A program made the translations under genes and the position numbers. The notes below the pieces were generated by a model, which made no database searches, had not been told where the DNA came from, and saw only the letters and a program-made list of their open reading frames with translations. 9,083 bases of DNA from Treponema sp. (GTDB lineage: Bacteria; Spirochaetota; Spirochaetia; Treponematales; Breznakiellaceae): contig JAIROH010000207.1 in the NCBI GenBank assembly GCA_031257595.1, positions 1 through 9,083 on the forward strand, read 5' to 3'. Positions 1 through 6,024 of this stretch are shown piece after piece (the first letter of the stretch is position 1; each line of letters starts with the position of its first letter).

Positions 1-18
1 AAAAGAAGTCTTATGCAT
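1..18 (-). CDS. Start of an unidentified gene downstream of pstB (partial)
   Basis: An ATG on the minus strand at 18-16 is preceded by a good Shine-Dalgarno stretch (AAGGAAGGAA, about 6 bases from the ATG) and opens a frame reading M-H-K-T-S-F before the window ends. It lies about 100 bp beyond the pstB stop in the same direction, so it could be the next gene of the pst operon. phoU is the common neighbour at this position in other bacteria, but six residues cannot identify it. The 97-bp gap (19-115) is AT-rich and shows only a 4-bp GTGT/ACAC stem with no T-run, so I see no terminator there and read-through from pstB is plausible. Confidence 0.35.
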
Positions 19-115
19 AATTTATTCCTTCCTTCTTTGACTTTTTCGACTTTGCGGTTACATATTCTTTTTTTATTTTGTCTCCTTTATCCACATTTTG
101 AATCGTGTTTGGACA

Positions 116-871
116 CTAGCCGAACCTCCCGGAAATATAATCTTCGGTTTTTTTGTCCTGCGGATTGGTAAAAAGCGTCCTCGTGTCGCCGTATTCAACC
201 AGTTCCCCCAAAAGGAAAAACGCCGTTTTGTCGCTTACCCGCGCCGCCTGATGCATCGCATGGGTTACGATGATAATGCTGTAGTCCTTTTTCAGTTCCC
301 CGATAAGTTCCTCTATTTTACCCGTGGCAATCGGATCAAGGGCGCTGGTCGGCTCGTCCATTAAAATGATCTCCGGTTCCATGGCGATGCTGCGGGCTAT
401 GCAGAGCCGCTGCTGCTGGCCGCCGGAAAGGCTCAACGCCGATTTTTTCAGGCGATCCTTTGCCTCGTCCCAAAGCGCCGCCTTGACAAGGGCCGTCTCA
501 ACCAGCTCTTCAAGTTTCTGCCTGTTCCGCAGCCCCTGCATTCGCTTTCCGTACGCGACGTTGTCAAAAATGCTCATGTTAAACGGATTCGGTTTCTGGA
601 ACACCATGCCGACCCTGGTCCGCAGTTCCGTCACATCCATGCCGTTGTAGATGTCTTCCCCGTCAAGCAAAACGTTCCCCGTTATGCGGCATGACGGAAT
701 AAGGTCGTTCATGCGGTTAAGTATCCTGATAAACGTTGATTTTCCGCAGCCCGAAGGGCCGATAAGGGCGGAAACTTCCTGACGGGCAAGGGAAAAGTTG
801 ATGTTTTTCAGCGCCTGAAAATCCCCGTAAAAAAGATCCAGGCCGTTGACTTCAATTTTGCTGGATGTCAT
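116..871 (-). CDS. pstB: Phosphate ABC transporter ATP-binding protein PstB
   Basis: This cytoplasmic ATPase powers the PstSCAB phosphate importer by binding the two permeases on the inner face of the membrane. The 251-residue product, close to the usual PstB length, has every ABC motif: Walker A GPSGCGKST (38-46), Q-loop Gln92 in the PstB-typical stretch FQKPNPF, signature LSGGQQQR (148-155), Walker B IILMDEP (168-174), D-loop SALD and switch His204. The segment RILNRMNDLIP after Walker A is also characteristic of PstB. An in-frame ATG lies 11 codons upstream, but I choose the start at 871: it follows GGGGGAA with 7-base spacing, matches where PstB proteins begin, and overlaps the pstA stop as ATGA, which points to translational coupling. 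Identification is secure from the motifs and the gene order. Confidence 0.96.
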   Translation of the reverse strand: MTSSKIEVNGLDLFYGDFQALKNINFSLARQEVSALIGPSGCGKSTFIRILNRMNDLIPSCRITGNVLLDGEDIYNGMDVTELRTRVGMVFQKPNPFNMSIFDNVAYGKRMQGLRNRQKLEELVETALVKAALWDEAKDRLKKSALSLSGGQQQRLCIARSIAMEPEIILMDEPTSALDPIATGKIEELIGELKKDYSIIIVTHAMHQAARVSDKTAFFLLGELVEYGDTRTLFTNPQDKKTEDYISGRFG

Positions 872-1710
872 TCGGATTCCCCCATTCTTTTTTTGAAAAG
901 CCACGTGATGATCTTTGTCGACGTGTTGATCAGAAGCACCACGATGATAAGGACCCCCGCCGTGGCGAAGGCTATGCCGAAATCGTCGGGATGAATCGCC
1001 TCTTTTGTCAAATAGTAAAGGTGGATGGTCAGCGTACGGCCCGATTCAAAAATCGACCTGGGAAGGTTCCGGGTAATTCCCACGGTAAGAAGTACCGGGG
1101 CGGATTCTCCGACAACCCTGCCTACGGCAAGAATCGCCGAGGTAACGATGCCGGGAAGCGCCGGCGGAACAACCACAAAAAAGATCGTCTGAAATTTCGT
1201 CGCTCCCAGCGACAGGCTTCCTTCACGAAAAGAAACCGGGATGGTTTTGAGTGATTCTTCCACGGTTCTGATAATGACAGGAAGGATCATAATGCTTAAG
1301 GTAAGGGCGCCGGCTATGATCGACTGGCCGAATTTGAAAACACGGCAGAATACCAAAAGCCCGAAAAGGCCGTAAATGATCGATGGGATGCCGGCAAGGG
1401 TTTCAATGGCGAGGCGGAGCAGGCGGACAGCGGGACTGTTAAGCGAATATTCGTTGAGAAAAATCGCCGTCATTATTCCCACGGGGAGGGCGATGACAAG
1501 AGAGACCAGCACCACATAGAACGTGGTAACGATCATCGGAAGAATGCCGCCTTTTTCCGCGGAACCGAAGATAAACGAAAGGTTAAGGAAACCGGCGGAC
1601 TGCACCAGTATATACGCAAGGATCAAAAGAAGAATCGCCGCTACCAGTACAAGGGCGGCGGTCATGATCCCGAAAAGAAAACCGTCGCGGGCTTTTCTCG
1701 CTGTTATCAT
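868..1710 (-). CDS. pstA: Phosphate ABC transporter permease PstA
   Basis: This is one of the two inner-membrane subunits forming the phosphate channel with PstC. The 280-residue product has an N-terminal membrane helix (about 15-38), a short outer loop, and then the permease domain with helices near 57-87, 105-125, 130-150, 190-212 and 247-268. The EAA loop that docks on PstB is visible at about 159-187 (FREGSLSLGATKFQT and on to LPGI). The motif ETLAGIPSIIYGLFGLLVF (103-121) is typical of PstA/PstC. The start is fixed by a strong GGAGGG site 6 bases upstream and by a one-base overlap with the pstC stop (TAATG). The stop overlaps the pstB start, so C, A and B are probably translated as a coupled unit. 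Length is normal for PstA. Confidence 0.96.
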   Translation of the reverse strand: MITARKARDGFLFGIMTAALVLVAAILLLILAYILVQSAGFLNLSFIFGSAEKGGILPMIVTTFYVVLVSLVIALPVGIMTAIFLNEYSLNSPAVRLLRLAIETLAGIPSIIYGLFGLLVFCRVFKFGQSIIAGALTLSIMILPVIIRTVEESLKTIPVSFREGSLSLGATKFQTIFFVVVPPALPGIVTSAILAVGRVVGESAPVLLTVGITRNLPRSIFESGRTLTIHLYYLTKEAIHPDDFGIAFATAGVLIIVVLLINTSTKIITWLFKKRMGESE

Positions 1711-2915
1711 TACTCTCCCTCCGTGTTCCGCCTCATCAACAGGATCGCGCTGTTGAGGATCAGAATAAGAACAAACAGCACCACGCCGATTGAAAAGAGG
1801 ATTTCGTTGTGCCGGCCTTCGGCGTATCCCATTTCAAGGGCTATCGTGGCGGTGAGGGTACGAACGCCGTCGGTAATCCCCCGTATAAACTGCGGGGAAT
1901 TTCCCGCTACAAGAATAACCGCCATGGTTTCACCGACAGCGCGGGAAATTCCAAGTATCACTCCGGCCATCACTCCCGACTTCGCGTGGGGCAGCACCAC
2001 CGCCCAGGCCGTCTGCATTTTGCTTGCCCCCAGAGACAGGGACGCCTCCCGCACGGAAACGGGAACGGCCCTGAGGGATGTTTCCGCGATGGTGATTACC
2101 GTCGGCAGTATCATCACTCCAAGAACCATCGCCGCAGCAAGAAGGCCGTTGCCCGACGGTACATGGAACGTATTTTTTACCCAGGGGACAACGACCATAA
2201 GGCCGAAAAATCCGTAGACCACCGAAGGAATTCCGGCAAGCAGTTCTATGCCGCTTCTGATAAAAGAGGCCGGTTTTGCCGGAACAAATTCAGCGAGAAA
2301 AACGCAGGAAAGAAGCGCCAGCGGAAGTCCCAGAAGAATCGCGGTAAAACTTACGATGATGGTCCCGAGTATCATCGGCAGTATCCCGTAGAGCTTGTTG
2401 TAAGTTGGACGCCACTCGAAACCGGTAATAAAATCGAAAAAATTGTAAGGTTTCTCCGGCAGCAGAATGTGAATCTTCGACGACATGCCCGGCAGCTTTC
2501 CCGGATACGTTACCGTCCATGTATAGACCTGGGGGTAGCTTATCTGTCCGCCTTCGTTTTCGGTAAAATCGTTTCTGACAAAACGGAGGGCCTTTTCAGG
2601 ATCTTTTTCCGCGGCGTTCACGGCGATCTCCAGGCTTCCCGAAGATCCGCCGTTCAAAAACTGTACAAGAATCGCGGAAGTGTCCGGCGGAACGTTGATA
2701 AAGGTCGTGCGGTTCCGGTACAGTTCGCCGTTTACGGTAATCTCTTCGATCCTTTCGGGAACGATCCGTATTCCTTTCGCCGTCGGAAAAATAAAAGGCC
2801 CGGCGCCCTGGACAAAAACAAAAACCAGGATGGAAGCCAGCGCAAGTACCGAGCTCAGCGACATTAGCCGGAAAAGATATTTGAAAAAAACGTCGGCGCG
2901 GCGGCGATCAAGCAT
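1710..2915 (-). CDS. pstC: Phosphate ABC transporter permease PstC with an enlarged periplasmic loop
   Basis: This second channel-forming permease pairs with PstA and receives phosphate from PstS. The C-terminal part (about 160-401) is a standard permease domain: GILPMILGTIIVSF (177-190), IELLAGIPSVVYGFFGLMVV (223-242), EAA loop REASLSLGASKMQT to SGV (289-315), and last helix about 372-394. At 401 residues it is longer than the roughly 300-340 usual for PstC. The surplus lies between helix 1 (about 14-38) and the conserved FFDFITGFEWRP entry to the permease domain (159-170). This region, roughly residues 45-155, is hydrophilic and rich in beta-type residues and should face the periplasm. The start has GGAG 5 bases upstream. 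A 71-bp gap with a large hairpin separates it from pstS. I do not recognise the fold of the extra segment; long loops are known in some PstC proteins, for example those of pseudomonads. Confidence 0.95.
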   Translation of the reverse strand: MLDRRRADVFFKYLFRLMSLSSVLALASILVFVFVQGAGPFIFPTAKGIRIVPERIEEITVNGELYRNRTTFINVPPDTSAILVQFLNGGSSGSLEIAVNAAEKDPEKALRFVRNDFTENEGGQISYPQVYTWTVTYPGKLPGMSSKIHILLPEKPYNFFDFITGFEWRPTYNKLYGILPMILGTIIVSFTAILLGLPLALLSCVFLAEFVPAKPASFIRSGIELLAGIPSVVYGFFGLMVVVPWVKNTFHVPSGNGLLAAAMVLGVMILPTVITIAETSLRAVPVSVREASLSLGASKMQTAWAVVLPHAKSGVMAGVILGISRAVGETMAVILVAGNSPQFIRGITDGVRTLTATIALEMGYAEGRHNEILFSIGVVLFVLILILNSAILLMRRNTEGE

Positions 2916-2929
2916 ATCTGCTCCAAAGT

Positions 2930-2980
2930 CAATCCCGGAATGACCGGATCCGTCCGCGGATCAACGGGATTCCGGGATTG
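2930..2980 (-). promoter_or_regulatory. Nested inverted repeat between pstS and pstC (mRNA hairpin)
   Basis: Perfect 12-base arms at 2930-2941 and 2969-2980 (CAATCCCGGAAT and ATTCCGGGATTG) enclose a second perfect 6-base stem, GATCCG/CGGATC (2947-2952 and 2957-2962), with a four-base loop. A CCG/CGG pair (2944-2946 and 2965-2967) bridges the two stems with a two-base bulge. The structure begins 6 bases after the pstS stop and ends about 14 bases before the pstC start, just short of its ribosome-binding site. No T-run follows on the minus strand, so it does not look like an intrinsic terminator. An mRNA 3'-end stabiliser or processing block that keeps pstS message above pstCAB message is the likeliest role; this is an inference. 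Confidence 0.8.
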
Positions 2981-2986
2981 GCCGTT

Positions 2987-3817
2987 TTACTTTACCGATA
3001 TCCAGCTTGTTTTAACGATGGCCTGTCCGGCATCCGTTAAAATCCAGTCAAGGAAGGCCGTGGTTTCACTATTGAGGGTTCTGCCCTTTTTAGTGAGGAG
3101 GAGGAAGGGCCTTGCGATCTTGTAGCTGCCGTTTACCACGTTGGCCGTTGTGGCGGAAACGCCGCCTACGCTTAAGGTTTTGACGGAATTGTCCACCGAG
3201 CCGAGGGAAATGTATCCAATCGCGTCAACGTTACGGGAAATTTCGGCTTTTACCGCTCCGGTTCCGTCAAACTCTATGGCGCCCAGAACCAGCTTGTCCT
3301 GGAACTTGACGATTTCCTCAAACGCGCCCCTGGTTCCCGAACCGGGTTCCCGTGAAACGACGGCGATTTTGCCCGCCCTGCCTCCGACCTGGTTCCAGTT
3401 GGTAACCGCTCCGGTATAAATGTCCCGGATCTGGTCTATGGTCAGGTTGGTGACAGGATTGCCGCTGTTGACGATAACGGCGATGCCGTCGATCGCGATA
3501 AGGTGTTCGTCAATGCCGGTTCCGATCTCCGCGGGACTTAGCTCACGGCTGGACATGCCGATTTCGGCGGTTTCCGCCGGAACAGCCTTGATGCCGTCGC
3601 CGGAACCTGTCGCGCTGATGTTGAACGAAACATTGCCGCGTACGTTTTTGTATTCGGCGGTCAACAGTTCCATCAGCGGGCTTACCGACGTAGAGCCGGC
3701 TACCGTTACGGTATGGGGAGCGGAACCCGATGCCCCGCCCTGCTCTTTTCCCGGTCCGGCAAAAACGGAACCGATGATTACAGCCGTTAACAGAAAGGCG
3801 ATAGAGATTTTTTTCAT
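2987..3817 (-). CDS. pstS: Phosphate-binding periplasmic protein PstS
   Basis: PstS captures phosphate outside the inner membrane and delivers it to PstCA. The 276-residue product starts with a signal peptide (MKK, hydrophobic 5-19, likely cut after SVFA at 20) and no cysteine follows, so it should be a soluble periplasmic protein rather than a lipoprotein. The mature chain shows the phosphate-binding loops of the family: AGSTSVSPLM (40-49), SATGSGDGIKAV (69-79), GMSSRELSP (87-95), and SREPGSGTRGAFEE (155-168), whose Ser, Arg and Gly residues form the anion pocket in known PstS structures. The family segments IYTGAVTNWNQVGG (133-146) and AIGYISLG (199-206) are present. The start has AAGGAG 8 bases upstream. 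It is the first gene of the pst operon and lies behind an array of 11-bp repeats that looks like a pho box. Confidence 0.96.
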   Translation of the reverse strand: MKKISIAFLLTAVIIGSVFAGPGKEQGGASGSAPHTVTVAGSTSVSPLMELLTAEYKNVRGNVSFNISATGSGDGIKAVPAETAEIGMSSRELSPAEIGTGIDEHLIAIDGIAVIVNSGNPVTNLTIDQIRDIYTGAVTNWNQVGGRAGKIAVVSREPGSGTRGAFEEIVKFQDKLVLGAIEFDGTGAVKAEISRNVDAIGYISLGSVDNSVKTLSVGGVSATTANVVNGSYKIARPFLLLTKKGRTLNSETTAFLDWILTDAGQAIVKTSWISVK

Positions 3818-3848
3818 GTTTACTGCTCCTTGTATATCAGATACAGCA

Positions 3849-3854
3849 AATGTA
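3849..3854 (-). promoter_or_regulatory. Candidate -10 element of the pstS promoter
   Basis: TACATT on the minus strand matches four of six bases of TATAAT and lies 9 bases beyond the last hexamer of the pho-box-like array. That is about where a -10 sits when a PhoP/PhoB-type activator replaces the -35 contact. Transcription would start near 3842, giving a leader of about 25 bases with the AAGGAG site inside it. GATATA at 3833-3838 is an alternative but would leave a very short leader. No experimental support can be read from sequence. Confidence 0.35.
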
Positions 3855-3863
3855 TTGAGGTAT

Positions 3864-3903
3864 TGTTAACGCGCCGTAAATGAATTGTTAAAATTGGGTT
3901 AAA
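3864..3903 (-). promoter_or_regulatory. Pho-box-like array: four TTAACA-type hexamers at 11-bp intervals
   Basis: On the minus strand the region reads TTAACC, TTAACA, TTTACG and TTAACA, each separated by exactly five bases (first bases at 3902, 3891, 3880 and 3869). Including the flanking 5' base, the units are TTTAAC, TTTAAC, ATTTAC and GTTAAC. The 11-bp period places all four on one face of the helix. TTAACA-like direct repeats at this spacing are the established binding site of Bacillus PhoP, and PhoB of enterobacteria also binds 11-bp direct repeats. The array ends 46 bp upstream of the pstS ATG, where an activator would act. The inferred role is induction of pstSCAB at low phosphate. Confidence 0.75.
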
Positions 3904-3943
3904 TGGAGTTGTTTGATAACCTTTAGTTGTCGAACAAGTCCAA

Positions 3944-4897
3944 TTACCTGCTTCCCTGATCGTAGGGAATGCCCTCGGCCCTGGGGGCGAGGGATCTTTT
4001 GGACGTAAAGGCCAGCACAATCATCGTGGCGATATAGGGAATCATCTTGTACAGGTAACTTGGAATGGGAATGTTCCGCATAAAAGAGATCCCCGAATAG
4101 GAAGAGGCAATGGCCTTCATAAGACCAAAGAAAAAGGCGGCGATCAAAATACGGCCCGGTTTCCACTGGCCGAAAATCAACACCGCCAGGGCAAGAAAGC
4201 CGTAACCCGAAACTTCCGCGTTAAACTGAGTCGAGGTGGGGATGATAAAAACCAGGCCGCCGATTCCGGCCAGGGCGCCGGAGATCATCACGCCGGCGTA
4301 GCGCATTCCGTACACGTTGATTCCCGCCGAATCCGCCGCCTGGGGATGTTCTCCGCAGGATCGCAGCCTGAGTCCGAAACGGGTTTTGTAAAGAAGCAGC
4401 GCGGAAAAGACAAGGATAAGAAAACCAAGGTAGGTGGTCAGGTAGGTGTTCCGGAACAGCAGTGGCCCGATAAACGGAATGTTCCCCAGCGCGGGGGCCT
4501 TTTCGATCCTGAACTGATTGATAAACGGAATTTGCTGTACCGTGCGGATCATGCGTGCCACATAGATCGACACCGCCGGGGCAAGCATGTTTATCGCCGT
4601 GCCGCTGATAATCTGATCCGCCTTCATGTTGATCGAAGCATAGGCGTGGAGCAGGGATACCAGGACGCCGGAAACGGCGGAAACAAGAATCGCCAGCAGC
4701 AGAACGGGCTGTCCGGGGACAAGGCCCTGGAAAAAGTTTATAAAAAGCACCCCGGCAAAGGCCCCCATGATCATGATTCCCTCAAGGGCGATATTGATCA
4801 CTCCGCTCCGCTCGGAAAACATTCCCCCTAGGGCCACGATTAAAAGGGGAATCGAAAAAAACATGGTCTGCTGAACCAAAAAATACAGTATGCTCAC
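3944..4897 (-). CDS. nupQ: Nucleoside ABC transporter permease, NupQ/YufQ type
   Basis: This is the smaller of two inner-membrane permeases of the BMP-type nucleoside importer, a member of the branched-chain amino-acid/ribose permease superfamily (BPD_transp_2). The 317-residue product is largely membrane-embedded, with helices near 9-28, 35-58, 64-88, 96-117, 153-170, 200-220, 232-246 and 284-298. Family signatures are SGVINIALEGIMIMGAF (31-47), NMKADQIISGTAINM (90-104), the cytoplasmic coupling loop GLRLRSCGEHPQAADSAGI (175-193), IFGQWKPG (241-248) and the tail IPYDQGSR. It starts with GTG at 4897, preceded by a strong GGGGG stretch at 6-base spacing, and this GTG overlaps the nupP stop as GTGA. 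It is the last gene of the operon, and no terminator is evident after it. The symbol follows Bacillus subtilis usage; pnrE would be the treponemal equivalent. Confidence 0.9.
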   Translation of the reverse strand: MSILYFLVQQTMFFSIPLLIVALGGMFSERSGVINIALEGIMIMGAFAGVLFINFFQGLVPGQPVLLLAILVSAVSGVLVSLLHAYASINMKADQIISGTAINMLAPAVSIYVARMIRTVQQIPFINQFRIEKAPALGNIPFIGPLLFRNTYLTTYLGFLILVFSALLLYKTRFGLRLRSCGEHPQAADSAGINVYGMRYAGVMISGALAGIGGLVFIIPTSTQFNAEVSGYGFLALAVLIFGQWKPGRILIAAFFFGLMKAIASSYSGISFMRNIPIPSYLYKMIPYIATMIVLAFTSKRSLAPRAEGIPYDQGSR

Positions 4898-6024
4898 GAT
4901 TCTCCCCCTTTGTTCGCGTGGACGTTCGCGCGGGACGCGGTTTTGCGCAGCCTGAGAGAAACAAAAAAAGTCCGCAGGAGCAGCGCGAAGGCGCTGAAGT
5001 AGATGATCACGGCAATGATGATTTCAATAACCTGGGGGGCGTAATCGTACAACTGCATGTTAAAACCTCCCACGTTAAGGTACGCGATCAGGAGGCCGGA
5101 AAAAATAATCCCCAGGGGATTGTTAAGGCCCAGCAGGGCTACCGGTATGCCGTTAAAACCTTCGGGGGCCAGTACGTCTACCACGGTGATGCCCTTGCCG
5201 GAACCGGCCAGATACAGGAAGGCGCCGCCCAGGGCCGCCATGGCTCCGGCTATGATCATTGAACTTACGATGCTGCGCCGCTCGTTGATCCCGGCATAGC
5301 GGGCCGCGTCACGGTTAAACCCGCAGGCCTTTAGCTCATAACCGAAGGCGGTTTTTTCAAGAACAATGTAGATTAACACGGCAAAGGCGACAGCCAGAAA
5401 GATGCCGCTGTTGGCGCTTGAGATGTTGTTGCCGTCCCGGAAAATCAGGTCCAGCCCCATCCGGGGAAGATTCGCCGAATCCGCCACGCGCATGCTCTGG
5501 TTTTTCAGCGGATCGAAGATCGTCCTGGTGATAAGAAAATTGACCAGATAGGTTCCCACATAATTCATCATAATACAGGCAATAACTTCGTTGACGTTAA
5601 AGAAAGCCTTTAGAAAACCCGGTATGCTTCCCCAAAGGGCGCCCACCAGCATCGCCGCGAGGAGGGCGGTAAGCCAGTGGAGAGGCCCCGGAAGAAAAAC
5701 ACACTTAACGCCGATAAGAACCGCCGTATAGGCCCCCACAATAAACTGGCCCGAAGCGCCTATGTTAAAAAGCCCTGTCCTGCTGGAAAAGCCCACCGAA
5801 AGCCCGGTCATGATAATCGGCGTCGCAAAATACAGTACCTGGCCCATGTCCCGCCGGCCGGCAAAGCCCCCGCTGAGGATCGCCCAAAAGCCCCCCAGGG
5901 ACTGGGAGGCGTTGCTTACCAGGAGAATCAAAAAACCTACAAAAAGCCCGACAAGGATCGCCGCCACCGAAGACAGCACGTTAACCGAAGCGCCCCTCAA
6001 ACTGTCCCGTTTTATCTTTTCCAT
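4894..6024 (-). CDS. nupP: Nucleoside ABC transporter permease, NupP/YufP type
   Basis: This is the larger permease of the same importer and forms the translocation path with NupQ. The 376-residue product has a basic N-terminus (MEKIKRDSLR), then helix 1 (about 17-37) and further helices near 63-82, 92-112, 117-138, 145-167, 207-223, 251-274, 294-316 and 331-352. Family motifs are SRTGLFNIGASGQFIVGAY (81-99), FNVNEVIACIMMNYV (142-156), the ATPase-contacting loop FGYELKACGFNRDAARYAGI (227-246) and PEGFNGIPVALLGLNNPLG (287-305). The C-terminal tail after 355 is basic and cytoplasmic. The start has AAGGAG at 8-base spacing and shares one base with the stop of the ATPase gene (TGATG). Length is a little above the roughly 350 residues usual for the family, mostly from the two termini. 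Substrate is inferred from the binding protein at 7587-8678. Confidence 0.92.
   Translation of the reverse strand: MEKIKRDSLRGASVNVLSSVAAILVGLFVGFLILLVSNASQSLGGFWAILSGGFAGRRDMGQVLYFATPIIMTGLSVGFSSRTGLFNIGASGQFIVGAYTAVLIGVKCVFLPGPLHWLTALLAAMLVGALWGSIPGFLKAFFNVNEVIACIMMNYVGTYLVNFLITRTIFDPLKNQSMRVADSANLPRMGLDLIFRDGNNISSANSGIFLAVAFAVLIYIVLEKTAFGYELKACGFNRDAARYAGINERRSIVSSMIIAGAMAALGGAFLYLAGSGKGITVVDVLAPEGFNGIPVALLGLNNPLGIIFSGLLIAYLNVGGFNMQLYDYAPQVIEIIIAVIIYFSAFALLLRTFFVSLRLRKTASRANVHANKGGES

Noticed and set aside
11..94. 27-residue lysine-rich frame (GTG start) on the minus strand between pstB and the partial gene at the left edge
   Set aside because: It has no ribosome site before the GTG, and its lysine-rich product is expected from the A-rich composition. 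Its end overlaps the downstream ATG (ATGCATAA), which I treat as chance.
100..120. Possible terminator after pstB
   Set aside because: Only a 4-bp GTGT/ACAC stem with no following T-run on the minus strand; too weak.
1809..2867. 352-codon open frame on the plus strand opposite pstC
   Set aside because: It is antisense to a clear permease gene, the translation is Arg/Gly/His-rich with no membrane or domain pattern, and there is no ribosome site. It reflects GC-rich third positions of pstC.
2930..2980. Intrinsic terminator reading of the pstS-pstC hairpin
   Set aside because: There is no T-run after the stem in the direction of transcription, and the stem is followed directly by the pstC ribosome-binding site; a stabiliser or processing element fits better.
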